From: Verticillium longisporum
Lineage: Eukaryota > Ascomycota > Sordariomycetes > Glomerellales > Plectosphaerellaceae
Assembly: GCA_019188255.1 (NCBI GenBank)
Contig: JAETXT010000007.1
Span: 3,224,001-3,288,000, forward strand
Direction: 5' to 3'
DNA length: 64,000 nucleotides
A program made the position numbers and the translations under genes. The notes under the pieces were generated by a model. It had not been told where the DNA came from and ran no database searches. It was given only the letters and a program-made list of their open reading frames with translations. Shown here in pieces: positions 53,757-64,000 of this stretch (its first letter is position 1; each line of letters opens with the position of its first letter).

Positions 53757-54544
53757 AAGCCCCTTCGCCGGGTCAGGTTCGACGGGCATGAGAGGGGATC
53801 CAGGATCGCGTGACTTGGGAGTGCACGATTTAGACTCGGGTCTGGCTCACAGCGGTCGAGAAAGGTACTTTCAGACCACGCATGTTCATGCAGCCACCGG
53901 GCGTACCGCTTATCGTGCGCTCCCCCCCTCACGGTCCACCTCCGCATCTACCGCTCCAGGCAATGACCCCATGCGGACTAGAGCAGCGTCCAAGGGTCGC
54001 TGACGCTTCAGATGCTGTGGAAGTCGCCTTGCTCAGGTGGGGACCTGTTAGCCGTTTGCCTCTCTCCACCCTCCACACCCTCGTCCAGTCACAGTCAACA
54101 GCCTCCAAGGTTGCCTGGTCTGGGTCTGTCCTCTGCACCCAACTGCCAGAGCGAACGCATCATCTGCTTGCCTTCCCCTCTCCACCCGCACCCACTTGCA
54201 CCTCTTGTACTGTACCTACCCTGACCTTGACCTACCTACCTACCTCGACTACCTTACCTTACTTACCTCCACTTCCTCTCTGCCGCTCTACTTCACCTAC
54301 CACCCTCCACCTTCTCCCATCATCCCCCCCCCTCCTCTTCCTCCTCCTCCTCCTCCTCATCACAAGGCCATCATCTAGTTTCCAACAGTTCCTCATACCG
54401 ACACTCCGGTCTCCCATCCGAGGTGTCGTGATTGCCAACACCTCTCGATCGGAAACATTTAGGTATATCACTATACCAGCATTATCGGCGTCAGACCATA
54501 TCCGCCCAACCCTCACCACACTCGGTGAGCTCGAGCCACGTATC

Positions 54545-57225
54545 ATGGCTTCCGAAAGCGCCTCTATTCCCTCGGCCAAAAAGGCACCCTCTGCTCCCAG
54601 GACCGCCACCGAGGACCTGCCCGTCACTGTGAAGGTCTTGTATGAAGGCGTAAACCAGCGTTTCGGTTTCGTCCTCCGAGATGTTGGCGCGAGCACGCTG
54701 GAGACCAAGGTAAGCGACCTCGTCTCGTGCTCTTGACATCTCCTGCTTGACCACCAAGAGGCAGAAGGGAAGGATCACCGAACTGACATGTTTGCCCATA
54801 GATCCGAGAGTTTCTCAAAATCCCCGTCAACGTTCCCGTCCTTCTCGAGCGCTACTCCGATTCGGCTGCCGCTTACGTCGTCCTGGACCCGAGTAACACC
54901 TCGGTTTACAAGCAGCTCTACAGGGCAGCCAAGGCCAAACAGAAGCTCAAGCTCCGCGTCACCGTTCAGCGGCTACCAGAGAGGACCCCTCCCAGGTCTG
55001 TGACTGTGGAAGACTGCCCCGAGGTCAGCACTACTCTCGCCGCTGTTCCCAGCCCAACTCCGCAGCCCGAGGCATACAAGCCACCGGTCCCTCCCAAACT
55101 CCCCACCGTCTTTGACGTCCTCCGAGCCACAGAGCCCAAGACGGAGACGAAGAACGAGGCACCCAAACACCAGCTGCCCATGACGGACCTTGTCGATGAT
55201 TTCGAAACTTCGCTCCTTGCGTCCCTGATGCAAAGACACGCCAATTTGAGTGACATCGACCACAAGGAGCCTGTTTCCAACCCGGAAGCTCCGGCGGCCC
55301 CAGAGCACGACGACCCTTCGTCGGGCTTCTATTACAGGACTGCCTCTGGTCAGGTGCGAACCCCAACTTTCTACACCCAAACCACAACTCTCCCCACCCT
55401 CAACTTTGCTGTGTGCTGCAACAGCTGCGACAAGACCATCCCTGACTCTCACTATCACTGTTCCACGTGCGATGATGGCGATTTCGATCTTTGCCAGAGT
55501 TGTGTCGAACAAGGCATCCCTTGCTACAGCGACAGCCATTGGCTCATCAAGAGGGCTCTGCAAGACGGTCAGATAATCACGAGCACCACAGAGACCATCG
55601 CCCCTAAGCCTAAGAAGGAGGAGCCTGCGCCCGCGGAGCCTGCGCCCGCGGACAAGGCCCGCGTCCCCATCCTCGAGCCGTTCTTGGCGCCTCTTCCCAC
55701 TCTCAACACTACGTCGTGGGCCGTCAGGACTTGCAACTGCTGCGTAAATGAGCTTCCCGAGACACGCTTTTTGCACTGCACTACATGCGAAGACTTTGAT
55801 CTTTGCCATGCATGCTTCTCCAAGGATGCTCATGGCCACCACCCGAAGCACGCCTTCACCCCTGCCGTCGAGGGTGCTTACGTACCCAACCACCTCCAGG
55901 TGAGACTTTCCGCTGGCCGTAACCAGGTTCACAACGCCATCTGCGATGGATGTGACAAGTACATCTGCGGCGTCCGACACAAGTGCCTGGACTGTCCCGA
56001 TTGGGACTACTGCAGCGAGTGCATTGTCAATGCCAAATTCGTCCATGCCAACCATCGCTTCGTGCCCGTCTACGAGCCCTTGGAAGAGGCTCGAGCTCGC
56101 TGCACCAGCGCCCGACAGGTCCACTATGGCATCTGTTGCGATGGCCCCCTTTGCAGCAGTGGCAACGCGCCGACATACATTACCGGTACTCGGTACAAGT
56201 GCACTGTCTGCCACGACACCGACTTCTGTGCCAATTGCGAGGCTAGTCCGGCCCTGGAGCACAACAAGACACACCCTCTGGTGCAGTTCAAGACTCCCGT
56301 CCGTCATGTCACAGTCACGACGACAGGCGAACACGGAAATGGCAACACCATGCTGCAGCTTGGCGACAGATCGTTTCACCGCGCTGCATCGCGCTCAAGC
56401 GACACAAAGTCCATGGCGTCGGTACAGACTGTTGTTGACGTGAAGCCAATCGAGTCGATGCCTATAAGGGAGAAGGTTGTCGAAAAGAAACCGCAGCCCA
56501 AGGCAGAGGAGAAGCCCCTCTTGGAAAAGGACCTTGTCGCTGTCTTTGTTAGTGACACCATCGCTGACGGCACCACCATGGCCCCCAACAGCGTCTTCCA
56601 GCAGACCTGGAATCTGAGGAACGAGGGAGATGTTGCTTGGCCGGCCGGGTGCTCTGTCAAGTTTGTCGGCGGCGACTACATGGGCCACGTTGACTCGAAC
56701 CAGCCGGCTGGCATCTCGGAGCTCGTCTCCGCCTCCGAGTCCACCATTTGCTATGAGAGCCTCGCCCCGGGTCAAGAGGCACCCTTCACCGTCCTCCTCC
56801 GCACTCCTCCCCGCGACGGCAAGGTCATATCTTACTGGCGTCTGACGACCAGCGATGGCATGAAATTTGGCCACCGCCTCTGGTGTGACATTGACGTGCG
56901 CACGCCCAAGGAACAAGTCAAGAGCGTTCCTACGGAGACAGCAGACGAGGAGCAAGCTGGAGAAGCCCAGACCAGCCAGATGATTTTCCCCAAGCTTGAG
57001 AAGGAGTCGCCGGTGGCCAGCATGCACCAGGATGCCAAGTCGGAGACCGCCGCCTCATCCACGCTTGCAGATGTGGCTAACGAGGTCGATGATTTCGAAG
57101 ATTGCGGACGTGTTGATGACTGGGAGGGTTCCGGCGACGGCTTCATGACCGATGAGGAGTATGACATCCTTGATGCCTCGGACGAGGAGTTCCTTGAGGA
57201 GCAGCAGAAGAGGCTGCGAAAGTAA
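54545..57225 (+). CDS. NBR1: Nbr1-type selective autophagy receptor (PB1, four ZZ fingers, FW domain, LIR)
   Basis: Nbr1 receptors bring cargo to Atg8-coated membranes. Exons 54545-54709 and 54802-57225 give 862 residues. Residues about 22-107 form a PB1-like ubiquitin fold (VTVKVLYEGVNQRFGFVLRD, LRVTVQRL). Four ZZ zinc fingers follow: CCNSCDKTIPDSHYHCSTCDD (about 258), CNCCVNELPETRFLHCTTCED (about 367), CDGCDKYICGVRHKCLDCPDW (about 435) and CTVCHDTDFCANCE (about 525). The FW (four-tryptophan) domain spans roughly 642-740 (QTWNLRNEGDVAWPAG, KFVGGDYMGHV, VISYWRLTTSDG). The C-terminus is acidic with DDWEGSGDG and an Atg8-interacting core Y842-D-I-L inside DEEYDILDASDEE. A 15-bp tandem repeat at 55621-55650 encodes EPAPA twice. 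Intact. Confidence 0.95.
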
Positions 57226-58226
57226 AGGCGCATCTGCACCCAGCTACTTCATTTTCTTTCAGTTACAGGAGTCATTCGGAATAACAGGCAACGGGTTCTC
57301 CTTAGGAACAGGGTTCAGTTTGATTTGGTTGTGTTCTTTCCTTTGGTTTGGGTTTCATTCTAGGCTCTATGGTGATGGAACGGTTTCTCTTAAATCTCTC
57401 CCAATGTACAACAGCCATGCCAGGGCAACGGACGCCTGTCCGCAGCGATGCGCATGTCGGCTTCAGCCTCTAGGAGAAGTGAAGACACTCTCCTCACTGG
57501 TGAATGAAGTAGGGAAGAGCGCGGGGAAGCGGAGCTCACCACCCAGACTCGACAATGTCTAACTACAGATTGCTATATTCACGACAGGACGGTCTAAATC
57601 GAGTCTCTCTTCAATGCTCCTCAATTGACATGTTCAGCATGATAATGTATTCGAGTCCTCTTCTGTATGTATGCATGCCTTGAGGATCGGAGGACGTCTT
57701 TGGTGAATATCGGTGTCTGAGAAGGCGTAGTTACCTACCGTGCCAACCGAGGTAGGTACCTAGAGGTAGGTACCCAAGGGACCACCAAAGAATGGTACAT
57801 GTATGTCGCCCAGAAATGGGGCAGGAGCTCCACCCAAGATGACCCCCAACTTGGGCTAAGGTACTACGAGGTACCTGCCTTAGTGATGCCCCCAATCATG
57901 AGCCAGCCCACGTCCCTGAGGTGGAAGGAGGACAGGGGGTCAACGCCTGGCCGAGTTTTGGTAGTTTTGGTAAAGTGTCCTCAACCACCAAAGCTATCGC
58001 ATGCCAGCAGCTGCCCACCATCGCTCGAGACCACGATTTGGAGGAAGACGAGACGAGACGAGAGCAAAAGAGGTCACCATCTCGGACCGTACCCGCGGGC
58101 CATAACATCCACATGCGACTTGATCTCGGCCGGTGGTAGACAATTGACTTGCGCCTACCCATCGCATTCCCAGCGCTGCAGCGCTCAATCGCTCGACTCG
58201 ACAGCCAGACCTTTGGTCCACCCACA
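57226..58226. other. Intergenic region NBR1 / ERV41 with GGTAGGTACC units
   Basis: 1 kb, no gene supported. A cluster of GAGGTAGGTACC units lies at 57741-57775, and GAGGTACC recurs at 57869. It is A/T-richer after the NBR1 stop. Confidence 0.5.
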
Positions 58227-59508
58227 ATGGACTTCCACGAAAAAGTCATGGACGAAGACGCCTTTGGCGCAAAGGGCAGCATCGTCAGTGCATTTGATGC
58301 CTTTCGTAAGCAAGCAATTCCTCATGCATTGCGCGCCTGTCTTGACTCCTGTGCCGACTGCTGACGCATCTTCTTTCTCTCCTCGATAGCCAAGTCGAAG
58401 CCTCAATATGTGCAACGAACATCTGGTGGTGGCAAGTGGACCGTTGCCATGGCCGTCATCTCGGTCATGCTGTTCTGGTCCGAACTTGGCCGGTGGTGGC
58501 GCGGCTCCGAGAGCCACACGTTTGCGGTCGAGAAGGGCGTCGGTCACGACCTGCAGGTCAACCTCGACATCGTGGTCAAGATGCGCTGCGAGGACCTGCA
58601 CGTCAACGTACAGGATGCGTCGGGGGACCTGATCCTGGCGGCGACGAAGCTGCGCGAGGAGATTACGAGCTGGCACCAGTGGGCCGACATGACGGGCAAC
58701 CACAAGCTGGGACGCAGCCCGTCGGGCCGCATCGAGACGAACAGCGGCTACCATCTCGACGAGGGCTTCGGCGAGGAGCATGTGCACGACATTGTGGCAC
58801 AGAGCAAAAAGAGGCAGAAGTGGGCCAGGACGCCTCGCCTTCGGGGTCCGCCGGACAGCTGCCGTATCTTTGGCAGCCTGGACCTCAACAAGGTGCAGGG
58901 CGACTTCCACATCACGGCTAGGGGCCACGGGTACCAGGGCGCAGGACAGCATCTGGACCACACGAGTGAGTACCTACCTTGAAATGTGGTGTTTTTTTTT
59001 TTGGATGCGGAGTGCATGGCTGACACGAGACGGTCTCGCAGGCTTCAACTTTTCGCACATTGTCAACGAACTCTCCTTCGGCGCCTTCTACCCCAACCTC
59101 GAGAACCCGCTCGACAGGACCGTCAACCTGGCGCCGGCCAACTTCCACAAGTTCCAATACTACCTCTCGATCGTGCCGACCGTGTACACGGTTGGCAGGT
59201 CGGCGTCCAAGGCCAACACGGTGTACACGAACCAGTTCGCCGTGACAGAGCAGAGCAAGGAAGTCGGCGACCACAGCGTGCCGGGCGTCTTCGTCAAGTA
59301 CGATATCGAGCCGATTCTGCTGCTTGTCGAGGAGACGCGACCAGGCTTCGTGCAGTTCTGGCTCAAGGTGATCAATGTTCTGAGTGGTGTTCTCGTTGCG
59401 GGACACTGGGGCTTCACTCTGAGCGAATGGTTCAAGGAGAATTGGGCCAAGAAGAAGGAGAGGACGCAAGGCTTCATCGGAACGGGCAAGGGGGACTATG
59501 ACCACTGA
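58227..59508 (+). CDS. ERV41: Erv41-type ER-Golgi vesicle protein (ERGIC family)
   Basis: Erv41 forms a complex with Erv46 that cycles in COPII/COPI vesicles and retrieves escaped ER proteins. Exons 58227-58305, 58390-58965 and 59042-59508 give 373 residues. The N-terminus DAFGAKGSIVSAFDAFPKSKPQYVQRTSGGG is followed by the first membrane segment (WTVAMAVISVMLFWSELGRWW). The lumenal family block is LQVNLDIVVKMRCEDLHVNVQDASGD, then CRIFGSLDLNKVQGDFHITARG and HTSFNFSHIVNELSFGAFYP (spanning the intron). The C-terminal membrane segment is FWLKVINVLSGVLVAGHWGF. The length fits Erv41 rather than the longer Cys-rich Erv46. Intact. Confidence 0.93.
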
Positions 59509-60060
59509 AAAAGAAGCCTCGTGGGATACTCGTGGGATACCCTTGGAAAACGGTACGTGGCGCCGGCGGCTGCCCGGGGCGAACATGGAGGGTTCAAGCT
59601 GTACACAATGCACTTTTCATATATATGGTACTGGGAGTTTAGAACGGTACGGAATTGATATCAAGACCATTCATTTTACGCCGTACATGGCTGAGCTCGC
59701 AGTCGTGTGTCCGTGGTGTTCGGAAACCAGGTCGAGCCGAGGTCGGAGGTCGGGGTTCGGGCACAAGACAACCAGCGACCGGTGGACTGGTTCCAACAGG
59801 GCCGTGGCTACAGGGCACTAGCAGGGGACCTCCGGGGTCCTGGCTGTCGCAACGCCCCCCGCCAGCAGTGGGAAACCAATCCGACATCGCCCATTTCACA
59901 CTCGCCATTGACTTCTCGAGAAATTTCCACATCACAGACACCCCCCCCCCCCCCCCCATACCACCCATGTGTGACTGTGACTGCCATTACGACCAACCTG
60001 TGACTCGATAGTCGATTTCAAAGGCCAGCCTCATCACTACGCCGGCAGCGACTTGTGACA
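59509..60060. promoter_or_regulatory. Aconitase promoter with 17-C tract and TGACTC element
   Basis: 552 bases, no gene. Seventeen consecutive C occupy 59941-59957. TGACTC at 60001-60006, 55 bases before the aconitase start, is a core of the Gcn4/CPC1 cross-pathway-control site; its use is an inference. Confidence 0.45.
59941..59957. repeat. Poly-C tract, 17 bases
   Basis: Longest homopolymer in the window. It precedes the aconitase gene by about 100 bases. Confidence 0.9.
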
Positions 60061-62615
60061 ATGGCGCCTTTTGAGCTTGCTGCTCGGTCTGGGACCGCTG
60101 CGAGGGTATGTCTGTTTGCATGTACTCCTTGTTCTCCCTTCCCCCTCCATCTGGACGTCGCGTGCGAAGCTCAAGACAATCATATCTGACCGATCAACAG
60201 CGACTGCTCACACGCACGCGGCCCTTCGCCGCCTCGCCCTCTTCCTCTTGCCTTCCTACGAGGCGAACCTTTGCCGTTGCCCACGACATCGATCAGCTCG
60301 ACGCTGCCATCCGACCCTCCCTACCCAAGTCGATCAAGCCCGACACCTACCGCAAGCTGCACGACAAGCTGATCCAGGTCCGCCATGCTCTCGGCAACCG
60401 CCCCCTCACCCTGGCCGAGAAGATTCTCTACAGCCATCTCGATAATGTAGACCAGTCTCTGCTCACCAACACGAGCAATGGCCGTGACATTCGTGGCAGT
60501 GCCAACCTCAAGCTGAACCCGGACCGCGTTAACATGCAGGATGCCTCTGCCCAGATGGCTCTGCTGCAGTTCATGTCCTGCAACCTGACCCAGGCTGCCA
60601 TCCCTGCCAGCATCCACTGCGATCACTTGATTGTCGGCGAGAAGGGCGCCGACCTGGATCTGACGGAAGGTATCAACATGAACAAGGAGGTCTTTGACTT
60701 CCTCGAGTCGGCTGCGAGGAAGTACGGCATGGACTTCTGGCCTCCCGGAGCCGGCATAATTCATCAGACGGTGCTCGAGGTCTATGCCCTCCCTGGCCTG
60801 ATGATGCTCGGCACGGACAGCCACAGCCCCAACGCTGGCGGTCTCTCCACCATCACCATTGGTGTCGGTGGCGCTGACGCCGTCGAGGCTCTCGTTGGCG
60901 CCCCTTGGGAGCTCAAGGCCCCCGCATTCTCGGCGTCAAGCTCACCGGCCAGCTCAGCGGATGGGCTTCCCCAAGGACATCATTCTCGCCCTCGCCGGTA
61001 AGCTGACTGTCCGTGGCGGCACCGGCTACATTCTGGAATACTTTGGTGAGGGCGTTGAGACCCTGAGCGCCACGGGCATGGCAACCTGCTGCAACATGGG
61101 AGCCGAGGTCGGCGCCACAACGTCCATCTTCCCCTACACCAAGGCTTCCGAGCGCTACCTGCTGCAAACCAGGAGAGAGGCCCAACACCGCGCCATTGAG
61201 TCCTTCCGCACCTGGGGCGACTTTGACTTCCGCGCCGACCAGGGTGCGCAGTACGACGAAGTCATCGAGATCAACCTCTCTGAGCTCGAGCCTCACATCA
61301 ACGGGCCTTTCACGCCCGATCTGTCGACACCCCTCTCTTCCTTCGGAGAGACTGTCGCTCAGGAGGACTGGCCGACAACGCTCTCTGCTGGTCTCATTGG
61401 CAGCTGCACGAACAGCTCGTACGAGGACATGACGAGGGTCGAGAGCCTCGTCACGCAGGCCGAGAAGGCGGGCCTGAGGCCCAAGGCACCCTTCTACATC
61501 ACGCCTGGTAGCGAACAGATCCGTGCTACCCTTGAGCGTGACGGCACTCTGCAGACGCTCGAGGGTGCTGGCGGCATCGTTCTGTCGAACGCTTGCGGCC
61601 CCTGTATCGGCCAGTGGAAGAGGCAGGACGATATTGCGAAGGACACCCCGAACGCCATCCTTACCTCGTACAACCGTAACTTCCGTGGCCGCAATGATGG
61701 CAACCCCGGTACCATGAACTTCCTCGCTTCGCCCGAGATTGTCACCGCCATGGCCTATGCCGGCTCGACGACCTTCAACCCCATCACCGACGAGCTCAAG
61801 ACCCCTGATGGCAAGTCTTTCCGCTTCGAGCCCCCGCAGGGTCTCGAGGGGCCCAGGACGCCATTCGACTCGGGTGTCAAGGGCCTGCAGTCGCTCTCCC
61901 TGACGGTCCGAGCCCTGCTGTGGATATCGCCATCTCGCCCTCCTCCGAGCGCCTCGCCTTCCTTGAGCCCTTTGAGGCCTTCCCCGAGGGCGACCTCGAG
62001 GACCTCAAGGTCCTTGTCAAGGTCACGGGCAAGTGCACGACCGATACCATCTCCGCCGCCGGTCCCTGGCTCAAGTACAAGGGCCACCTGCCCAACATCA
62101 GCGCCAACACACTCAACACGGCCGTCAACGCCGCCACGGGCGAGGTCAACGTCGCCTACGACCTCGACGGCTCCCGCCACACCATCCCTGACCTTGCCTT
62201 CCGCTGGAAGGCTGCTGGTCAGCCGTGGCTCGTCGTCGCCGAGCACAACTACGGCGAGGGCAGCGCGCGTGAGCACGCCGCCCTGCAGCCCCGCTTCCTC
62301 GGCGCGCGTGTCGTGCTGACCAAGTCCTTTGCTCGCATCCACGAGACGAACCTGAAGAAGCAGGGCGTCGTGCCCCTGACCTTTGCCAACGAGGCCGACT
62401 ACGACCTCATCGACGCCGGCGACGAGGTCAGCACCGTCGGCCTCTACGAGATGCTGCAGAACGGAGGCAAGGGCGACGTCCAGCTTCGCGTCAAGAAGGC
62501 GGCCGGCGGCGAGGAGGTGCTCATCAAGACCAAGCACGCCGTCAGCGAGGACCAGGCCGGCTTCATCCTGGCCGGCAGCGCGTTGAGCATGTTATCCAAG
62601 AGGGCGCATGCGTAA
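60061..62615 (+). CDS. ACO2: Mitochondrial aconitase, Aco2-like (homocitrate dehydratase type), three frame breaks
   Basis: [4Fe-4S] hydro-lyase; the fungal Aco2 branch dehydrates homocitrate in lysine synthesis besides acting on citrate. Exon 1 (60061-60105) and exon 2 (60201-62615) start with an Arg/Ser/Ala-rich mitochondrial presequence ending near RRTFAVAHDI. Hallmarks: NGRDIRGSANLKLNPDRV, NMQDASAQMALLQF, LGTDSHSPNAGGLSTITIGVGG, GMATCCNMGAEVG, LIGSCTNSSYEDM and SNACGPCIGQWKR (cluster cysteines), and the swivelling domain (VVAEHNYGEGSAREHAALQPRFLGARVV). GLMMLGTDSH and EVYALPG favour Aco2 over Aco1. The frame changes at C runs 60919-60923, 60969-60972 and 61898-61900, each short by one C. 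With three bases added it is 820 codons, normal length. I regard the gene as functional and the breaks as sequence errors. Confidence 0.85.
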
Positions 62616-63069
62616 GCTCGACATCCCCTTTTTGTCTCTATACTTGTCTTGTCACGTAGACGCTTGGGGGGTTCACTTTTCTTTTTTTTTTTCCGAACAC
62701 AAAAGAACAATGTTCGTACAAGGAGCGTGTAAATAGTTTCTTGATGTTTTTCGTTTCTTGCTTAGAGAGGCGCCTTTTCTGGTTTGGCACGGGGTCCCTA
62801 AAAAATGAAATGCAAAGTTGAATTACGTTCCTGCTCGACGCTATACCGTCTGTCCTCCACATATGCCCCATGCTCCTCAAAATATAAAGATGAACTTGCA
62901 AAACTGTCCCGATCACTATGCTCTCTTTCGGTAGCGTAGTTGCGCTTGCTTTGGTATGCTCGTTCCCGTTCATGTATTGCTTGGACGCCAAACACCCGAA
63001 CTTCTCTGATATTCATCAGTCGTCGGCGGCCCCCAGTCGAGGCTGCCGTTATGTCTCGTTTATGATTAT
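62616..63069. other. Convergent intergenic region aconitase / unknown basic protein
   Basis: No gene supported. It contains a T12 run just after the aconitase stop and is otherwise mixed. Confidence 0.45.
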
Positions 63070-64000
63070 TCATGCTCGCCCATTTGGCGAAGCCGCCCGT
63101 CCGTTGGTCACGGCACCCGGCGCGACAGGCTCCCTTCCCTGGCCCAGCAAGTTCTGGATCGTTTCGCCCGCCGCTTTCCGCCGCATCTTCTGCTGCGCCA
63201 TGTGCACGACCTGGGCGCGGTTCGAGCGCATCCACTCGCACGCGCGCAGCCAGGACGGGTTGGCCTTGACATAGTCCGGCAGCTCACTCTCCGCAACGTC
63301 CCCAAAATCCACAGGGCGGCTGTGCGTCCACGGCGCGGGCGGGTGCCGCCGCAGCGGCTGGCCGAGAGCAAGCGCCGCCTTGTCGGCCCGCATCCGGGCT
63401 TCGGCCTGGCGTCTGAGGTCCCGCCGCCGCTGCGCTGCGCGTCCAAACTGGGCTTTCCGGCCGCCTCGCGCCCTGATCTCCGCCATCTTGGCGTCGTACC
63501 ACTCTTCCGTCCAGCGCAGCGGCCAGTGGATCCGTGGGTCGAGAGCGAGGTGCAGACGGTCGCTCTCTTCTGGGAGTCGGTCCGCTGCAGGCTGCTGCGG
63601 CGCGGGAGATGTTGCGTCGCGGCCTTGCGCGTACACTTCGGCGTCGAAGGCGGTTTGGTCGAACGCCGCAGCCAATCTCTCGCGACGGATGGCGGCTGCT
63701 GTGACTTGTCTGATACGCTCCTTCTCCCTATGTGCTCTCGAAGACGCCGTGTGGGCAAAGGGTGAGTGCGCCGTGGTAGTGTGGCCGTTAGCAGGTCGCT
63801 GCGTGGCTGCATGTCGAGGTGGCGGCGCTGCCATAGACGAGACAAGCTGCTCTTCTAGTGCGTCTCGGACATGGACAGGCAGTCCGTCCGGCACCCTCTT
63901 CACTGAGACTAGCCTGTGCGGTGTCTGTTGAGGCCGTGTGCCGCGCTGAGACTCACTCGACTCTGATGGCTGCCTAAGCCGCTGCTGTTTTTCGATTTCC
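63070..64000 (-). CDS. Unknown Arg/Ala-rich protein, N-terminus beyond the window edge
   Basis: Stop-free minus-strand frame of 931 bases reaching the right edge, so the start is not seen. No family recognised. It begins (within the window) with a Gln/Ser/Arg-rich stretch, then KRVPDGLPVHVRDALEEQLVS, followed by basic helices (RAHREKERIRQVTAAAIRRERLA, AAQRRRDLRRQAEARMRADKA). A conserved-looking aromatic segment (LALDPRIHWPLRWTEEWYDAKMAEI) comes next, and the C-terminal half ends in SWLRACEWMRSNRAQVVHMAQ plus a Gly/Pro/Arg tail. Charge and helix content suggest a nucleic-acid- or ribosome-associated protein, which is speculation. Confidence 0.6.
   Translation of the reverse strand, partial: EIEKQQRLRQPSESSESQRGTRPQQTPHRLVSVKRVPDGLPVHVRDALEEQLVSSMAAPPPRHAATQRPANGHTTTAHSPFAHTASSRAHREKERIRQVTAAAIRRERLAAAFDQTAFDAEVYAQGRDATSPAPQQPAADRLPEESDRLHLALDPRIHWPLRWTEEWYDAKMAEIRARGGRKAQFGRAAQRRRDLRRQAEARMRADKAALALGQPLRRHPPAPWTHSRPVDFGDVAESELPDYVKANPSWLRACEWMRSNRAQVVHMAQQKMRRKAAGETIQNLLGQGREPVAPGAVTNGRAASPNGRA

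Larger units (their letters stand above)
51534..54544. promoter_or_regulatory. 3 kb gene-free region, TAGGTACC repeats and long CT-rich leader of NBR1
   Basis: I see no gene in these 3 kb. From 53190 onward there are several (G)GTACCTACC units, an ACCT microsatellite and a 13-C tract. After 54180 the plus strand is almost pure C/T (tacctacctacctcgacta, cctcctcctcctcctcctcat). A stop-free frame from ATG 53882 runs in phase into the NBR1 start at 54545, but its composition follows the CT-repeat, so I treat it as leader. Confidence 0.5.

Noticed and set aside
51534..54544. A secondary-metabolite or effector gene in the 3 kb gap
   Set aside because: No frame has a signal peptide with Cys pattern, PKS/NRPS motif or other support.
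54973..56379. A 468-residue minus-strand ORF opposite NBR1
   Set aside because: Shadow of the NBR1 exon, driven by codon bias.
1..64000. A transposable element or a new multi-gene system in the window
   Set aside because: I find no transposase, reverse transcriptase, terminal repeats or functionally linked gene set; the genes are syntenic housekeeping functions.

Overview
This is nuclear DNA of a filamentous ascomycete, most likely a Sordariomycete (a Glomerellales- or Hypocreales-like genome). Evidence: GC-rich genes with short GT-AG introns (about 50-130 nt) and ctrac-type branch points, gene order and protein families typical of that class (porin, Rad52, Imp4, Sso, Tom70, fungal Nbr1 with four ZZ fingers), and intergenic DNA full of the TAGGTACCTAGGT-type palindrome. 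The species cannot be fixed from the window.

Layout, left to right. 0-13 kb: proteasome tether Sts1/Cut8, RAD52, an ABC1/ADCK atypical kinase (Mcp2-like), a damaged CPA2-type Na+/H+ antiporter, an unknown acidic protein, PEX19 and the SUMO-conjugating enzyme UBC9. 13-25 kb: an unknown two-exon gene, a damaged asparagine synthetase, the mitochondrial porin, a membrane J-domain protein and a GH47 alpha-mannosidase. 25-36 kb: a DHH-type exopolyphosphatase with a signal peptide, an unknown low-complexity protein, a 2 kb gene-poor gap, UPF1 and IMP4. 38-47 kb: the plasma-membrane t-SNARE SSO, TOM70 divergent from ABZ2 (aminodeoxychorismate lyase), and a Barentsz-domain RNA-binding protein. 47-54.5 kb: a gene-poor, tRNA-bearing stretch with two intron-containing tRNA-Gln(UUG) genes, an F-box/ankyrin-like gene and ORF debris. 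54.5-64 kb: the autophagy receptor NBR1, ERV41, an Aco2-like aconitase/homocitrate dehydratase, and an unknown basic protein cut by the right edge.

The genes are mostly unrelated housekeeping functions. They are not a biosynthetic cluster, and I see no mobile element, CRISPR or defence system. Functional links are only loose: protein sorting and import (TOM70, POR1, PEX19, SSO, ERV41) and protein quality control (STS1, UBC9, NBR1).

The most striking signal is a set of frame lesions in six otherwise recognisable genes. Six of them are one base missing from a short C run of a plus-strand gene (STS1, the Barentsz gene twice, aconitase three times), and one in the antiporter fits the same pattern. 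This points to systematic homopolymer undercalling in the assembly rather than to gene death. Asparagine synthetase is different: it has clustered substitutions and an in-frame TAG exactly in its ATP-pyrophosphatase motif.
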